Made by a program: the position numbers and the translations under genes. Below are positions 12,250 to 24,200 of a DNA stretch of 64,000 nt, piece after piece. Numbering within the stretch: the stretch's first letter is position 1; each line of letters opens with the position of its first letter. The notes below the pieces were generated by a model. The model was not told the origin of the DNA. It worked only from the letters and a program-made list of their open reading frames with translations, and searched no databases. The DNA is from Marsupella aquatica (lineage: Eukaryota; Marchantiophyta): the NCBI GenBank assembly GCA_973895155.1, contig OZ316891.1:10788001-10852000 (forward strand), given 5' to 3'.

Positions 12250-13062
12250 TACGTGGGGATTGCACTATCGCTTTTGTGCATCCTCTGCGCACTGCACTTA
12301 TCCACGTTTACGTGGAGGTTGCATTATATATCTTTTGTGCATCCACTGCACCTTGCACTTATCCACGTTTACGTGGGGGTTGCATTTTATCTCTTTTGTG
12401 CTTCCTCTGCACAATTCATATACACTTTACGTGGGAATTTGCACTATCTCTTTTGTGCATCCTGTGGTGCATTGCACTTATCCACAATTACGTTGGGTTG
12501 CACTATCTCTTTAGTGCATCCTCTGCACATTGCACTTATCCATCCTTGTGTGGGATTGCACTATCACTTTTGTGCATCCTCTGCACATTGCACGTAAATG
12601 ATGTCCAGAAGACAGGATATCTGCATGTACACATTTATGGAGACCCTTGCTATTCCCATAATTTGTTGCCCGCAAGTATTTTTTCTGGACATAAATTATG
12701 TACTAAAATGCATGCATGGGCAAGGGTTGTAACCTTAACTATGGTCCAAGAAAGCTAGGAAAACCTTCCCTATTGTGCTAATTTTTTCACTTTCTGGTCC
12801 TAGGGTTAGAGGTTAGTAACCCAGGCCAGACTTGCATTATCCTATACTTATCCACAGTTACATGAGGGACATTACATGAGGGACATGAGGGTTGCAGTAT
12901 CTTTTTTGTGCATCCTCTGCACATTGTACTTATCTGCACTTACCTGGGGGTTGCACCGTCTCTTTTGTGCATCCTCTGCACATTGCACTTATTCACACTT
13001 ACTTGAGGGTTGTACTATCTATTCTGTGCGACCTCTGCACATTGCACTTATCCACAACTTAC
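12250..13062. repeat. 60-bp minisatellite in two blocks
   Basis: Six units lie at about 12250-12597 and three to four more at about 12845-13062. Each has TACGTGGGG, TTGCACTATCTC, TTTTGTGCATCCTCTGCACA and TTGCACTTATCCAC. Unit length is 58-62 bp. Its near multiple of three makes overlapping open frames in all plus frames, none of which is a gene. The 250 bp between the blocks is unrelated. Confidence 0.85.
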
Positions 13063-13099
13063 TATTAATTTGAAGACTCTAGACTCTAACTGTGCCTGG

Positions 13100-13790
13100 G
13101 TCACCTAACTTTGGAGGTGTAGGGAATGGGGACAAATCACCTGAATAATAAAGAATGTTTTTTTCTTGCAAGGTCTTTTTGGACTCACCTACTTGCAAAT
13201 GAACCGGTAGTCAAGTTAGTATCCAGAAGTGAGAGCACGAAAGGCGTTCTTTATTGGGTTGTTGTGCCCCTGGACCCTGTCTCCTGGTTTGGCATTGCTG
13301 CCCTTAGGCACGGTGATACATAAGTTCCGAAAGTGAAACTTGTAAGGGAGAAAGGGGTTAGGTGTAGGATAAGGGAGGTCTGGGCTGGGGTTACCTGCAA
13401 CAGGGTAGAAAATGAGGAAAAGTTGACCAGCAGCAGCCAAACATCTTTATAGTATGTGATTATGATTGCTATCCAAAAGAAGATTACTGATCATGAGTTT
13501 CTGGGCAAACTCTTATGGAAATAGCAAGTATCTCCAACAATGGTTACAAGGCATGGTTATTGCATGGATAACCATTTTTACTCTATGTTACTATTCTCAT
13601 AGTGTTGTGTCCCTCAATTTACAGCAGCATACCTTATTCTAAACAATAATTATACACAAAAACCGGTGTCTGGGCGGGGAATACTAGGCACTGCAATTAT
13701 AGAGTTTTGACAGCAGGAATCCCTATATCATACGGGCTATCCAAGTCTACAGCTCATGACCTACTCCATAGAGTGAAGGCATAGGATGTG
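13100..13790. other. Intergenic, no gene seen
   Basis: Only short frames. The segment at 13262-13316 (CCCTGTCTCCTGGTTTGGCA) resembles one at 42305-42365, so it is a dispersed repeat. Confidence 0.4.
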
Positions 13791-14205
13791 ATTTCTTTGG
13801 TAAAAGAAAAGTTTTATATGTCACACTGCCAACAAACAAAAGGCCTCTAACAGTCCCAAAGGCACGAGACCCAATAAAAGTGGAAACAAGGGACCTACTC
13901 GGGACAGTGAAGGTAGAGTGAAAGAAGAGGACCTAATTTTTTTGGGAACAGAAAACTTGGTAAGTCACACTACCAAAAAAACAAAAGGTATCTAACAATC
14001 CCAAAGACACAAGACCCAATAAAAGAGGAAACAAGGGAAAACTACTTACTACTTAATTTCTCTGGTAACAGAAATCTTGGTATATGTCACACTGCCACAA
14101 AAACAAAAGGCGTCTTACAATCCCAATTGAAAGCATGAGAACCCAATGAGAGATTGTTTCAAGGAAATAAGGGATTGTTTTCCCAATAAAAGGGGAAACA
14201 AGGGA
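13790..14205. repeat. Tandem repeat, three units of about 125 bp
   Basis: Each unit contains TGTCACACTGCCA, an A-rich AACAAAAGG, TCTAACAATCCCAAAG, ACCCAATAAAAG and GGAAACAAGGGA. The third unit is longer through an internal insertion. Confidence 0.75.
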
Positions 14206-14337
14206 AAACCCTAGCAAGAAAATTTGATATTGATGCTTGTGAGTAGGGACAACCATGGGGGAGTCAGGGTACACTTCCTGTGCATACACACTGGGGGTAT
14301 GTTAGGGCTACTACTCGAAACACATGTCGAGTCACAG

Positions 14338-14635
14338 TTGATGTCCAAAGTGCACAATTCTTTACCAATTTCCTGTAAGATTCATTTGTCTTGTCAGACA
14401 GTTCTGAGATGATGCAAGACTATGCTAGAAGGACAACGGTCATAAAGTAGCATTGGACAGTTTGACTGCAGGAATGCTTGAAGAACATGCATGGCGACAA
14501 TTGATGACTAAAGCGCACACTTTTTGACCATTTTCTGGTAATATTCTTTTGTCTTGTCAGACTGTTCCGAGATGGTGCAAGACTATCCCAGAGAAACAGG
14601 AGTCACAAAGCAGCACGGAACATGTTTTGTGGGCC
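14338..14635. repeat. Diverged tandem pair, about 160-bp unit
   Basis: Both units share TTTGTCTTGTCAGAC, then GAGATG.TGCAAGACTAT and AGTCA.AAAG.AG. No coding content is recognised. Confidence 0.65.
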
Positions 14636-14819
14636 AGTATGTTTTGTGTTATTGCAACGAGGCCGCACTCTCGGACACGAGTTCTAGTTCCTCATGAGAG
14701 ATATACTTGGAGTTTACTTGATGGACTCCATGAGTAATCTAGAGCTTTGATAGAACTTAAATCAAAATCTCAATCATGGTGTACCACTTTTCAATCTAGA
14801 GGTCCATCAAAGTATACCT

Positions 14820-15410
14820 CTCCGTTAGTGTCCAGGGAATTGCACATGTAAATTTATCTGTTAGTGAGGCCTGCTTTGCACTTGCCAAACAAAACTGAAT
14901 TTCCACAAATTGCCTGAGAAAAGTTAGATAAGAAACGAGGGAGTGCAATTTGGCAGAGATCACTGTAATGGTTACAAACTTCCCACAAGGAGCTTTTCGA
15001 GCAAAAATGAAGGAAGTGCACATATAAACCTATCTATTAGCTAGACCTGCTGGCACTTGCCAGGAAAATTGAATTCCCACAAATTGCACGAGAAAAGTTG
15101 GATAAGAAACTCCTGCATGCACTAAACGAGGGAGTCCATTTATCTGGGGTGCAATTTCGCAGAGATCACTGTAGTGGTTACAAACTTCCGACAAGGAGCT
15201 TTTCGAGCAAAAATGAACGAATTGCACATACAAACCTATCTGTTACTGAGGCCTGCTGGCACTTTGCCAGAAAAACTGAATTCCCACAAATTGCACGAGA
15301 AAAGTTGGATAAGAAACTCCTGCATGCACTCGCCTGGGATGCAATTTCGCAGAGGTCACTGGAATGATTACAAACGTCCGACAATGAGCTTTCCGAGCAT
15401 AAATAAAGGA
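14820..15410. repeat. Tandem repeat, three units of about 190-200 bp
   Basis: The units share AATTGCACATAYAAACCTAT, GAATTCCCACAAATTGCACG, AGAAAAGTTGGATAAGAAAC, GCAATTTCGCAGAGATCACT and ACAAGGAGCTTTTCGAGCAA. Open frames on both strands are repeat by-products. Confidence 0.8.
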
Positions 15411-15594
15411 AATAAGGTCCAACACTTGGACCGTTTTCAGGACTTCGGCCACATCACGCCCTGCTTTCCGGGGCTTTCTGATATGACACAAACGGCGTCT
15501 GACAGGGTGGGTGGGTGTAACGACTTGCAACGTCAGCTAAAACTACTTTATCCGTATTCCAGAGACGTTGATCTTGCCACGAGTGGACGACATC

Positions 15595-15785
15595 GTGGGT
15601 TCAGATGGGTAGTATCTTTTCTTACTCCTTACTTGGGTGGGTCTGATGAGAGTAAGGTACACGTTGGGTAGTATCTTTTCTTACTGCTTACTTGGGTGGG
15701 ACTGATGAGAGTAAGGTACAGGCTCTAAGGTGGGGCTCTGGTAGTATTGCTTACTACTTACTTGGGTGGGGCTGATGAGGTAAAA
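15595..15785. repeat. Tandem repeat, about three units of 57-60 bp
   Basis: The unit contains GGGTAGTATCTTTTCTTACT, CCTTACTTGGGTGGG and CTGATGAGAGTAAGGTACA. The third unit is shortened. Confidence 0.75.
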
Positions 15786-15789
15786 TAAA

Positions 15790-16860
15790 TGTAAGATGGC
15801 TCTAAGGTGGGACACTTGATGAGACTCAGTTCATGAAAGATGGCTGTGAGATGGGGCTAAAGGCTTGGGTGAGGCTAAGAGCCCATTTGCATGTGGGCAG
15901 ACCTTTGTTTTTTGGCCCTTAGCTTAGCCTCACCATGGCATTCAAACATTGACTAAGATTTTATACCTCAACCTCCTTGTCAGGCAGGCAGACCTGACAG
16001 CATATGTAGTGGAGAATCATGGGCATGGCACCTAGGAACACTGAATTAGGGAAAACTCAGGGCTGCTTACATGCAAGATGGCTCTCAGGACTTGGGTCTC
16101 ACACATTTTTAGTGTGGCCGGCTACACTTCAGTGACTCCGTGGCCCATACTTGCTTGCACACAAGCAGCGTCTCTTTTAGGGGCAAAATTTCACCAAATT
16201 CCATCTTAGTTCCTGAAAAGTATTTGCCACTTTTTGCAAATTTGCCATATTTTTTGTATGTAGTACATCCACTTTATATGGCATTGTGTTCCATAATCCC
16301 TCAAAAAGCAAGAGCTTCAGCTTGAGTGTTGAGGGCTTACAGTGCACTTGTAAGAGGACCTTAAGGGACTCAAAGGACACCGAGATTTTTCTCCTACTAA
16401 TTCTAGTAAAAGTACAGGAATATCCTCATAATCAGTTGACACAAATCTTGACTGTGGATTCTCCAGAAATGCCATGGAATTACAAAGAGAAAAAATAACA
16501 AAGGGTCTTACTTATATATCAAGGCCTGGGGAGGGTAATGTGTGCCATATATAACAGCCTCAGGACTTTAGCTGGGGTTTTGAGGTGCTTATTGATGCAC
16601 ATACTTCCTTCCTAAGCGTGTTCATCTAACTAAATAATCTGGTCTTTCCTTGTTTGGAAAGCTAGTCTGCTTATTTTGTAGTATCAAGATATAATTGTTG
16701 TATAATTTTGTTTCCGTGTGCCTTCTTAGACAGGGTGCAGTATTTTGTAATGAAGGATTCTAAAATTATCTTTGGCCCACTCTTCATGTTTTTAGTTTTC
16801 CTGCCCTACAGCTTTTCTCTACCTCAATGTTAAGATTTCAATCTGGCCCGTCCTTGATAA
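15790..16860. other. Intergenic, no gene seen
   Basis: The frames at 16140-16498 are short and lack domain similarity. Base composition becomes AT-rich from about 16.5 kb. Confidence 0.4.
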
Positions 16861-17758
16861 AATTATGATTTTTATTCTTCTAATATTGAAATTCCATATT
16901 TGAGGAAGATGTTATCTCTTCCATGGATGGAAGCAAAGTATTGGGTAATTCCAATCCATCCCACTTTCATTTCTCCTCACAGATTTGTTGTTTAAGTTCA
17001 TGGTTGAGTGACTGACGTGCACTTGAGGTATTGAGATGCAAGAAAACAGGAATTTCAGATGGCGAGGAGAATGGTGTTCCTTAGCAAGTATATTTTTTTA
17101 TTTCTTTTGATTTTTGCTGACTTTTAGATTTTGAGTGCATTTCTAAGACTCAGATGGCTAGCGAGTTTGCTAGCTAAAAGGGAAGATTTTACTAACTAGG
17201 TTTTGGCAAGATAGGGATTAACTTTACAATTGAAGTGGGGTTTTTTACTCATAACAGTAAATTAAATTGTTTACTGCTGACTTGCACATTACAATTACCC
17301 CGTGCACCTGAAGTCATCCCTGTGTACCTAAAGTCATTATGTGAGAAGTACATGAGAGGCCCACCAGATTTCATACTCTTTTAGAAGCTAAAACGTTGTC
17401 TACTAGAAGGTGACACGTGAGAAGTGCTGTGAAGGTGGGGCCAACACTTTATATGGCCATTAGAGATAAGGAGAGTGCACACTTACCAAGTCACCCAATT
17501 TAACTAATTTCTTTTTGCTTTAAGGTGGTTCAGAAAAAAACCATCCCAATTCTTAAAAGGCACGATTAATTATTCGTCATGGATCAGAATCTTCTTGAGA
17601 AGAGACTACAAGATAAGCTACTTTCTGTTTGGGAATTCTCAAACCTTTACTTATCTATCTTAAAGGATTCCTTTGCTGGTTTCTCTATGTATGATAGTCC
17701 TAAAAGTTTTCTGTAGACATTCGAGGAAGGTTGCTCAAAGTTGAAGCAACTTCAGCGA
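16860..17758. repeat. Dispersed repeat, copy A, left part
   Basis: This is a diverged counterpart of 31390-31870. Shared landmarks include CAGATTTGTT, the AAGT..TTCTGTTTGGG block followed by TCTCAAACCTTTA and TTATCT, and a CTTTAAG.TG.TTC segment. It is separated from its other half (19549-20215) by the 430-bp tandem array. No coding region is recognised. Confidence 0.55.
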
Positions 17759-20652
17759 GATCCAAAGCTACTCTTGGGACTGACAGTCTATGGTGGAGCT
17801 TTAAACCATGAATCGAGGGCATAATTGAAGGTGGAGTGTGGGCAGAAGGGCGCAGGGATTGAGGGAAAGTCACTGGGAAAATATGAACATGAATCGGTGA
17901 ACTCTAAACCGGCTTGAATGCCAACAACAAGAAAGGAATCTATTTTTTTCACAATGCCCTTTGTCCTCTACTTATGGTCAAAAATCTAGAATGTTCTAAG
18001 GGAAATCCAAAATAATTATTTGTAAGAACATCAGAGCTCTTTAAGTCCAATTTTGAGGAGTCAAGTGCTGGAAGGAGTCAGTGTCTTCTTTCTGTTTGAT
18101 GGTTTTTACATCTTTGCTACCAGGTGAAAGGGCCTTGGGAATCATGCCAGGAGGTATTAATGTTTAACTTCATCATGAATGATCCAAAGCTACTCTCGGG
18201 GCCAACAGTCTAGGGTGGAGCTTTAAACCATGAATGGGGGGCATAATTGAAGGTGGAGTGTGGACAGAAGCACGCTGGGATTGAGCAAAAGTCACTGGGA
18301 AAAATGAGCATGAATCGGTGAACTCAAAATGGGCTTGAATGTCAACAACAAGCTAGAAAGGAATCTATTTTTTTTCACAATGCCCTTTGTCCTCTACTAG
18401 CTTATGGTCAAAAATCTAGAATGTTCTAAGGGAAATCCAAAATAATTATGTGTAAGAACATCAGAGCTCTTTAAGTCCAATTTTGAGGAGTCAAGTCCTG
18501 GAAGGAGTCAGTGTCTTCTTTCTGTTTGATGGTTTTTACATCTTTGCTAGCAGGTGAAAGGGCCTTGGGAATCATGCCAGGAGGTTTATTAATGTTTAAC
18601 TTCATCATGAATGATCCAAAGCTACTCTCGGGGCCAACAGTCTAGGGTGGAACTTTAAACCATGAATGGGGGGCATAATTGAAGGTGGAGTGTGGACAGA
18701 AGCACGCGGGGATTGAGCAAAAGTCACTGGGAAAAATGAGCATGAATCGGTGAACTCAAAATGGGCTTGAATGTCAACAACAAGCTAGAAAGGAATCTAT
18801 TTTTCTCACAATGCCCTTTGTCCTCTACTAGCTTATGGTCAAAAATCTAGAATGTTCTAAGGGAAATCTCAAATTATTATGCGTAAGAACATCAGAGCTC
18901 TTTAAGTCCAATTTTGAGGAGTCAAGTGCTGGAAGGAGTCAGTGTCTTCTCTCTGTTTGATGATTTTTACATATTTGCGACCAGGTGAAAGGGCCTTGGG
19001 AATCATACCAGGAGGTTTATTAATGTTTAGCTTCATTGTGAATGATCCAAAACTACTCTCGGGGCCAACAGTCTAGGGTGGAGCTTTAAACCATGAATGG
19101 GGGGCATAATTGAAGGTGGAGTGTGGACAGAAGCACGCGGGGATTGAGCAAAAGTCACTGAGTGGGAAAAATGAGCATGAATCGGTGAACTCAAAATGGG
19201 CTTGAATGTCAACAACAAGCTAGAAAGGAATCTTTTTTTCACAATGCCCTTTGTCCTCTACTTATGGTCAAAAACCTAGAATGTTCTAAGGGAAATCTAA
19301 AATTATTATGTGTAAGAACATCAGAGCTCTTTAAGTCCAATTTTGAGGAGTCAAGTGCTGGAAGGAGTTAGTGTCTTCTTTCTGTTTGATGGTTTTTACA
19401 TATTTGCTACCAGGTGAAAGGGCCTTGGGAATCATGCCAGGAGGTTTATTAATGTTTAACTTCACCATGAATGATCCAAAGCTACTCTCAGGGCCAGCAG
19501 TCTAGGGTGGAGCTTTAAACCATGAATGGGGGACATAATTGAAGGTGGATTATTAATTTTTGAAGCTGCTATATGGTGAATGCACATTTCAAATTTTGTC
19601 TTATTCAGATTTTTGTGTCATGTATTTTCATTTCAATCTGCCTTATCAAGGGGCAGCCTTTGTATTCTATACATTTTTAATTAATTTTTAGACCCCTTAG
19701 TTTAGTTTTAGGTATACTAGAGTGTTTTCAAATTTTGTCTTATTCAGATTTTTGTGTCATGTATTTTCATTTCAATCTGCCTTATCAAGGGGCAGCCTTT
19801 GTATTCTATACATTTTTAATTAATTTTTAGACCCCTTTAGTTTTAGGTATTCTAGAGTGTTTGGAACTTATTTTGGCAGCCCCCTTTCACAGTATGTGTT
19901 TTCTTAGAGATGAAACCAAAGGCTCCACCACCACGAGTGAGAGAAATGATGCTGACGATCGAACATGAATGCATAGCCTCTTAAGTTCTCCTCATGTTTT
20001 TCTTTCCTAGGTTTATGGTTTTTATTGAAAGGAGTGTCATTCATAAGGCACCCTGAGTTAAGTGCACACATCCTAGCATCGTTTGACTGTACCTTTTCTT
20101 GGTCACTGTGCTTTTCTTGGCAGACACTTTACTTATATAACAGCACTTCTATGCTCTCATATTTTATTTACTTTCAGATCATTACAAGACAAAAAATAAA
20201 GCATGTTCCAGGATGAGCATGCTATATGGGCAGAAGCGAGGGGGGATTGAGGGAAAGTCACTGGGAAAAAATGAACATGAATTCGTGAGCACAAAATGGG
20301 CTTGAATGTCAACAACAAGCAAGGAATCTATTTTTTCACAATGCCCTTTGTCCTCTACTAATGGTCAAAGATCTAGAATGTTCTAAGGGGAATCTAAAAA
20401 AATTATGTGTAAGAACATCAGAGCTGTTTAAGTACAATTTTGAGGAGTTAAGTGCTGGAAGGAGTCAGTGTTTTCTTTCTTTGCAATGGTTTTTACATAT
20501 TTGCTACCAGGTGAAGGGACCTTGGGAATCAAGCCAGGAGGTTGATTAATGTTTAATTTGATCACGATCCAAAGCTACTCTCCGGGCCAACGGTCTAGGG
20601 TGAAGCTTTAAACCATGCATGGGGGGCATAATTGATGGGGAGTATGGGCAGA
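17759..20652. repeat. Tandem array of a roughly 430-bp unit
   Basis: Units begin with GATCCAAAGCTACTCTCGGG at 17759, 18181, 18613, 19044 and 19473. The fifth is cut off near 19548 by the right part of a dispersed repeat. A partial unit resumes about 20218-20565 and another starts at 20566. The first four are 422-432 bp and very similar. Each contains CACAATGCCCTTTGTCCTCT, AGAATGTTCTAAGGGAAATC and GTGAAAGGGCCTTGGGAATC. The array continues beyond the Copia insertion at 27087-27390. No open frame is conserved between units, so it looks like non-coding satellite-type DNA. Confidence 0.85.
19549..20217. repeat. Dispersed repeat, copy A, right part, with 139-bp internal duplication
   Basis: It matches 32035-32630 over most of its length, including CTTATTTTGGCAGCC, GGAGTGTCATTCATAAGGCA and AAGCATGTTCCAGGATGAGC. 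Inside it a 139-bp segment beginning CAAATTTTGTCTTATTCAGA is repeated at 19590 and 19729. The second genomic copy has only one such segment, so the duplication is local. Confidence 0.7.
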
Positions 20653-20657
20653 AGTGT

Positions 20658-21042
20658 TGTTGAGCATAGACGACGATCGCAACGGCAAGCCCATGAACCA
20701 TCCAACGCACAATAGTCGACACAAGAGATACGTGGTTCACCTCCTTGAGGCTACGTCCACGGGAACACACAAGAGAGCTTTACTGAACTCTAAGCCCGTC
20801 GGCTATACCGAGTCTCCACAGTGTAAGCTCTCCCTATCTCTCAAGTGGCTCCATAACAATGAGCCTTGGTTCTACCTCTCCAAGCACACATGCCTCTTAT
20901 GATATAGTGTGCAACTTAGTTGTACCTAACCACATAGTTGTACCTAACCACATAGTTGTACCTAATCACGTAGTTGTACCAACCCACGTTGTTGTACCAA
21001 CCACGTCATACCTAACCTAGACGTAAGAGTAAATACCCAACA
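20658..21042 (-). repeat. 3' LTR of the young Copia element
   Basis: 385 bp. It contains a short internal run of GTTGTACCTAACCACATA-type repeats (about 20918-21005). In sense orientation the polypurine tract lies immediately upstream. Confidence 0.95.
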
Positions 21043-21233
21043 ATCTTCCCCTTGACTCTGGTCTAGGGGAGAGTAATACTGCCAATGTATATGATCCCTC
21101 AGCGGGAAGTTCTGGACAGAAACCAAACCGGTTTCCCTCTCTAACTAGAGCAAACCAGAACTAAGCCGTAGCCTAATACATAGGAATGAGGAAGAGCATA
21201 TATCAGTAATTACAATGAATGTTTAAGAAAACT

Positions 21234-24200
21234 CTACTTGTGATGCAATTGCAAAACCTGCAATACGTCACGGTGTCTAGAGAAACTCTCCAAAGGAATC
21301 ACTTTGGTAAATGCGTCAGCCGGGTTGAGTTTACCATCAATCTTGACTAGCTCAAACAAATTATCAGACACAGCCTGCCTGATAAAATGGTACCTGACGT
21401 CAATGTGCTTCACTCTACTGTCCATCACCTGGTTCACAGCAAGGTGGAGCGCACTTTGACTATCACAATGGAGCTTCACATTCCCCTGTGGCAATCCCAT
21501 TTCAGTGATAAGTCTATCCAACCAAATCGCTTCCTTTGCTGCTTCCGCAGCTGCAACATACTCCGCTTCTGTAGTAGACTGAGCAATACACTTCTGCAAA
21601 GTAGACCTCCAACTTATGCATCCACCGCCAAGTGTGAACACGTATCCTGTTGTTGATCTCCTTCGGTCCAAATCTTGTCCATAGTCAGAATCTACATAGC
21701 CAATCAATGATCTAGCATTCTTTGCATTCGCATCAAATAAAAGACCATGATCCACGGTACCCTTCAAGTACCTGATAATCCACTTCACTGCTTCCCAGTG
21801 TACCTTCCCTGGATTCGACATGTACCTGCTCACCTTGCCCATAGCCATGGCAAGATCAGGTCTAGTGCAAGTCATCAAATACATGAGACTCCCCACTGCC
21901 TTGTCATATGGAACCTTTGACATCAACCCCTTCTCTGTGTCATCCGTAGGACAGAACGCTGATGATAACTTGAAGTGTGGAGCCAACGGGGTACTTACTG
22001 GCTTGCTATTCTCCATGTTGAACCTTGCAATTACCTTCCTCGCATAACTGCTCTGCGTCAACCATAGCTTGCCAGCCTCCAAGTCCCTAGTGATCTCCAT
22101 ACCCAAAATCCTCTTAGCTGGCCCTAAGTCCTTCATCTTAAACTCTGCACTAAGCAGTGCCTTGAGCTTAACAATCTCAGACCTATCCTTGGCTGCAATT
22201 AGCATGTCATCCACATAAAGTACTAAAACAATGAACCCAAAGACAACATTCTTCACCGGTTTCAAATACACACAAGGGTCAAATACACTTCTGTGAAAAC
22301 CTTGTGACCGAATCCAATCGTCAAACCGCTTGTTCCACTGTCTTGGTGACTGCTTCAACCCATACAAGGATTTCAGCAATCTGCAAACCAATTCCTCCTG
22401 TCCTCTCTTCACAAAACCTAGCGGTTGTCTCATGAAGATCACCTCTTCCAATGTGCCATAGAGGAAAGCTGTGACAACATCCATCTGATCTAGGAGCAGA
22501 CCAAACATTACAACAAGTATACACAATAGTCGTATTGTAGAGTACTTAGCAACTGGTGAGAAGACCTCATTGTAATCCACACCTTTCTCTTGTGTGAATC
22601 CCTTTGCTACCAATCTAGCCTTGTAGACCTTCGATCCACCTCCTATGGAATTATCCTTCAGCTTGTAAATCCACTTGCTGTCCACCACTTGCTGACCCTT
22701 AGGCAGCTTAACAAGCTCCCAAGTTTTGTTGTCCTTTAGTGACTGCATCTCTGTTTGCATTGCTGCAGTCCACTTTTGCTTCTCCTTTGAAGCACTTGCC
22801 TCATGAAATGAAGAAGGTTCTCCTTCTTCCAAAATTAACGCATCACCCTCATCATCAGCTGTAAAATCATCCTCTTGCAGTTGAGATGAATCAACCCACT
22901 GTCCATACCTTGATGGAGCGAGTACAGTGCGACCAGATGTTCTTCTAGCCGATGACTCCGGTTGATCTGCGTGTGCTGGTACAATTTGAAGCTCAACAGC
23001 ATCCACTTGCTGCTCACCAGCATCAACAAACTCCTCTGGTTCCTCTGGCACAGGAACCAGCTCCATAATTGGAGCAACTCCTTCTCTCCGGTCATGCACC
23101 TCATAACCAATCTCCCCCTCAACGAGATCCGGGATAGGAGATTTTCTTTTGTCAGTACGGGAGACCTGAGTATTCTCCCCCTCCTTCAATAATCTGGATT
23201 CATTGAAGGAAACATCCCTACTGACAACGAGCTTACAGGCAATAGGATCCCATAGCCTATAGGCTTTCACACCACTCTGGTACCCAAGAAAAACACATTT
23301 CCTGGAGGTAGGATCCAACTTGGTCCTATTCTGCTTTGGTGTGAGAGCATATGCATCACTTCCAAAAATTACCAAGCCATGATAGTCTGCTTGCCGCTTA
23401 TAGCGCATCTCAAACGGCGTTTTGAAATTGATAGCACTAGAAGGAGAAAGATTTACCAAATAAGCTGCGGTATTGACAGCTTCTGCCCAAAATTCTTGTG
23501 GTAAACCTGATTGGCTCAACATACTCCGTGACCGCTCCAACAGTGTCCGATTGAGCCTCTCAGCGACACCATTCTGCTGCGGAGTATAAACTGTGGTGAG
23601 ATGGCGAGTTATCCCCTGTTCTGAACAGTACTCTTCAAATTCCATTGAAGTGTACTCCCCGCCGTTGTCTGACCTCAGACTCTTCACCCTTGTATCCAAA
23701 CACTTGATCGTGTTTCCAGTCTGATTCTCCACCTGGGCCTTCCACTTCTTAAAAATGGACAAGACATCAGACTTATGCGTCATGAAATAAATCCACACAA
23801 ATCTTGAGTAATCATCAATAAATGATACATAGTACAACTTTCCAGAGTGTGAGGGAGTCGGGGATGGACCCCACACGTCACTATGTATATACTCAAGAAC
23901 CGCTTTGGAACGATGAGTTCCAACACCAAAAGCACGACGATGCTGCTTTCCAAGAATGCAATGCTCACAAAACTCTAATTTACAAGATTGCAAATCAGAA
24001 ATGAGTCCATTCTTCCGTAAGATAGCCAAACCCTTCTCACTCATGTGGCCTAGCCGTGAATGCCACAGTTGAGTCATCTCCTCGTGAGACTTGGTTACAT
24101 TGGCCTCTCCACATACAGTATTGCCCTGTAACACATACAAATTCTTTTGTCTACTCCCCTTCAAAATCACTGTCTCTCCCGACCTGACTTGAAGTTCACC

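Noticed and set aside
12186-12758. Open frame of 190 codons with repeated CASSAHCTYP-like peptide
   Set aside because: It is a direct translation of the 60-bp minisatellite; similar frames appear in all three plus frames, so no coding selection is shown.
20654-20902. Open frame of 82 codons found twice (also 26696-26941)
   Set aside because: Both copies lie in the LTRs of the young Copia, antisense to the element, and are duplicated only because the LTRs are.
22835-23192. Frames on both strands inside the young Copia Pol
   Set aside because: Shadows of the Pol reading frame.
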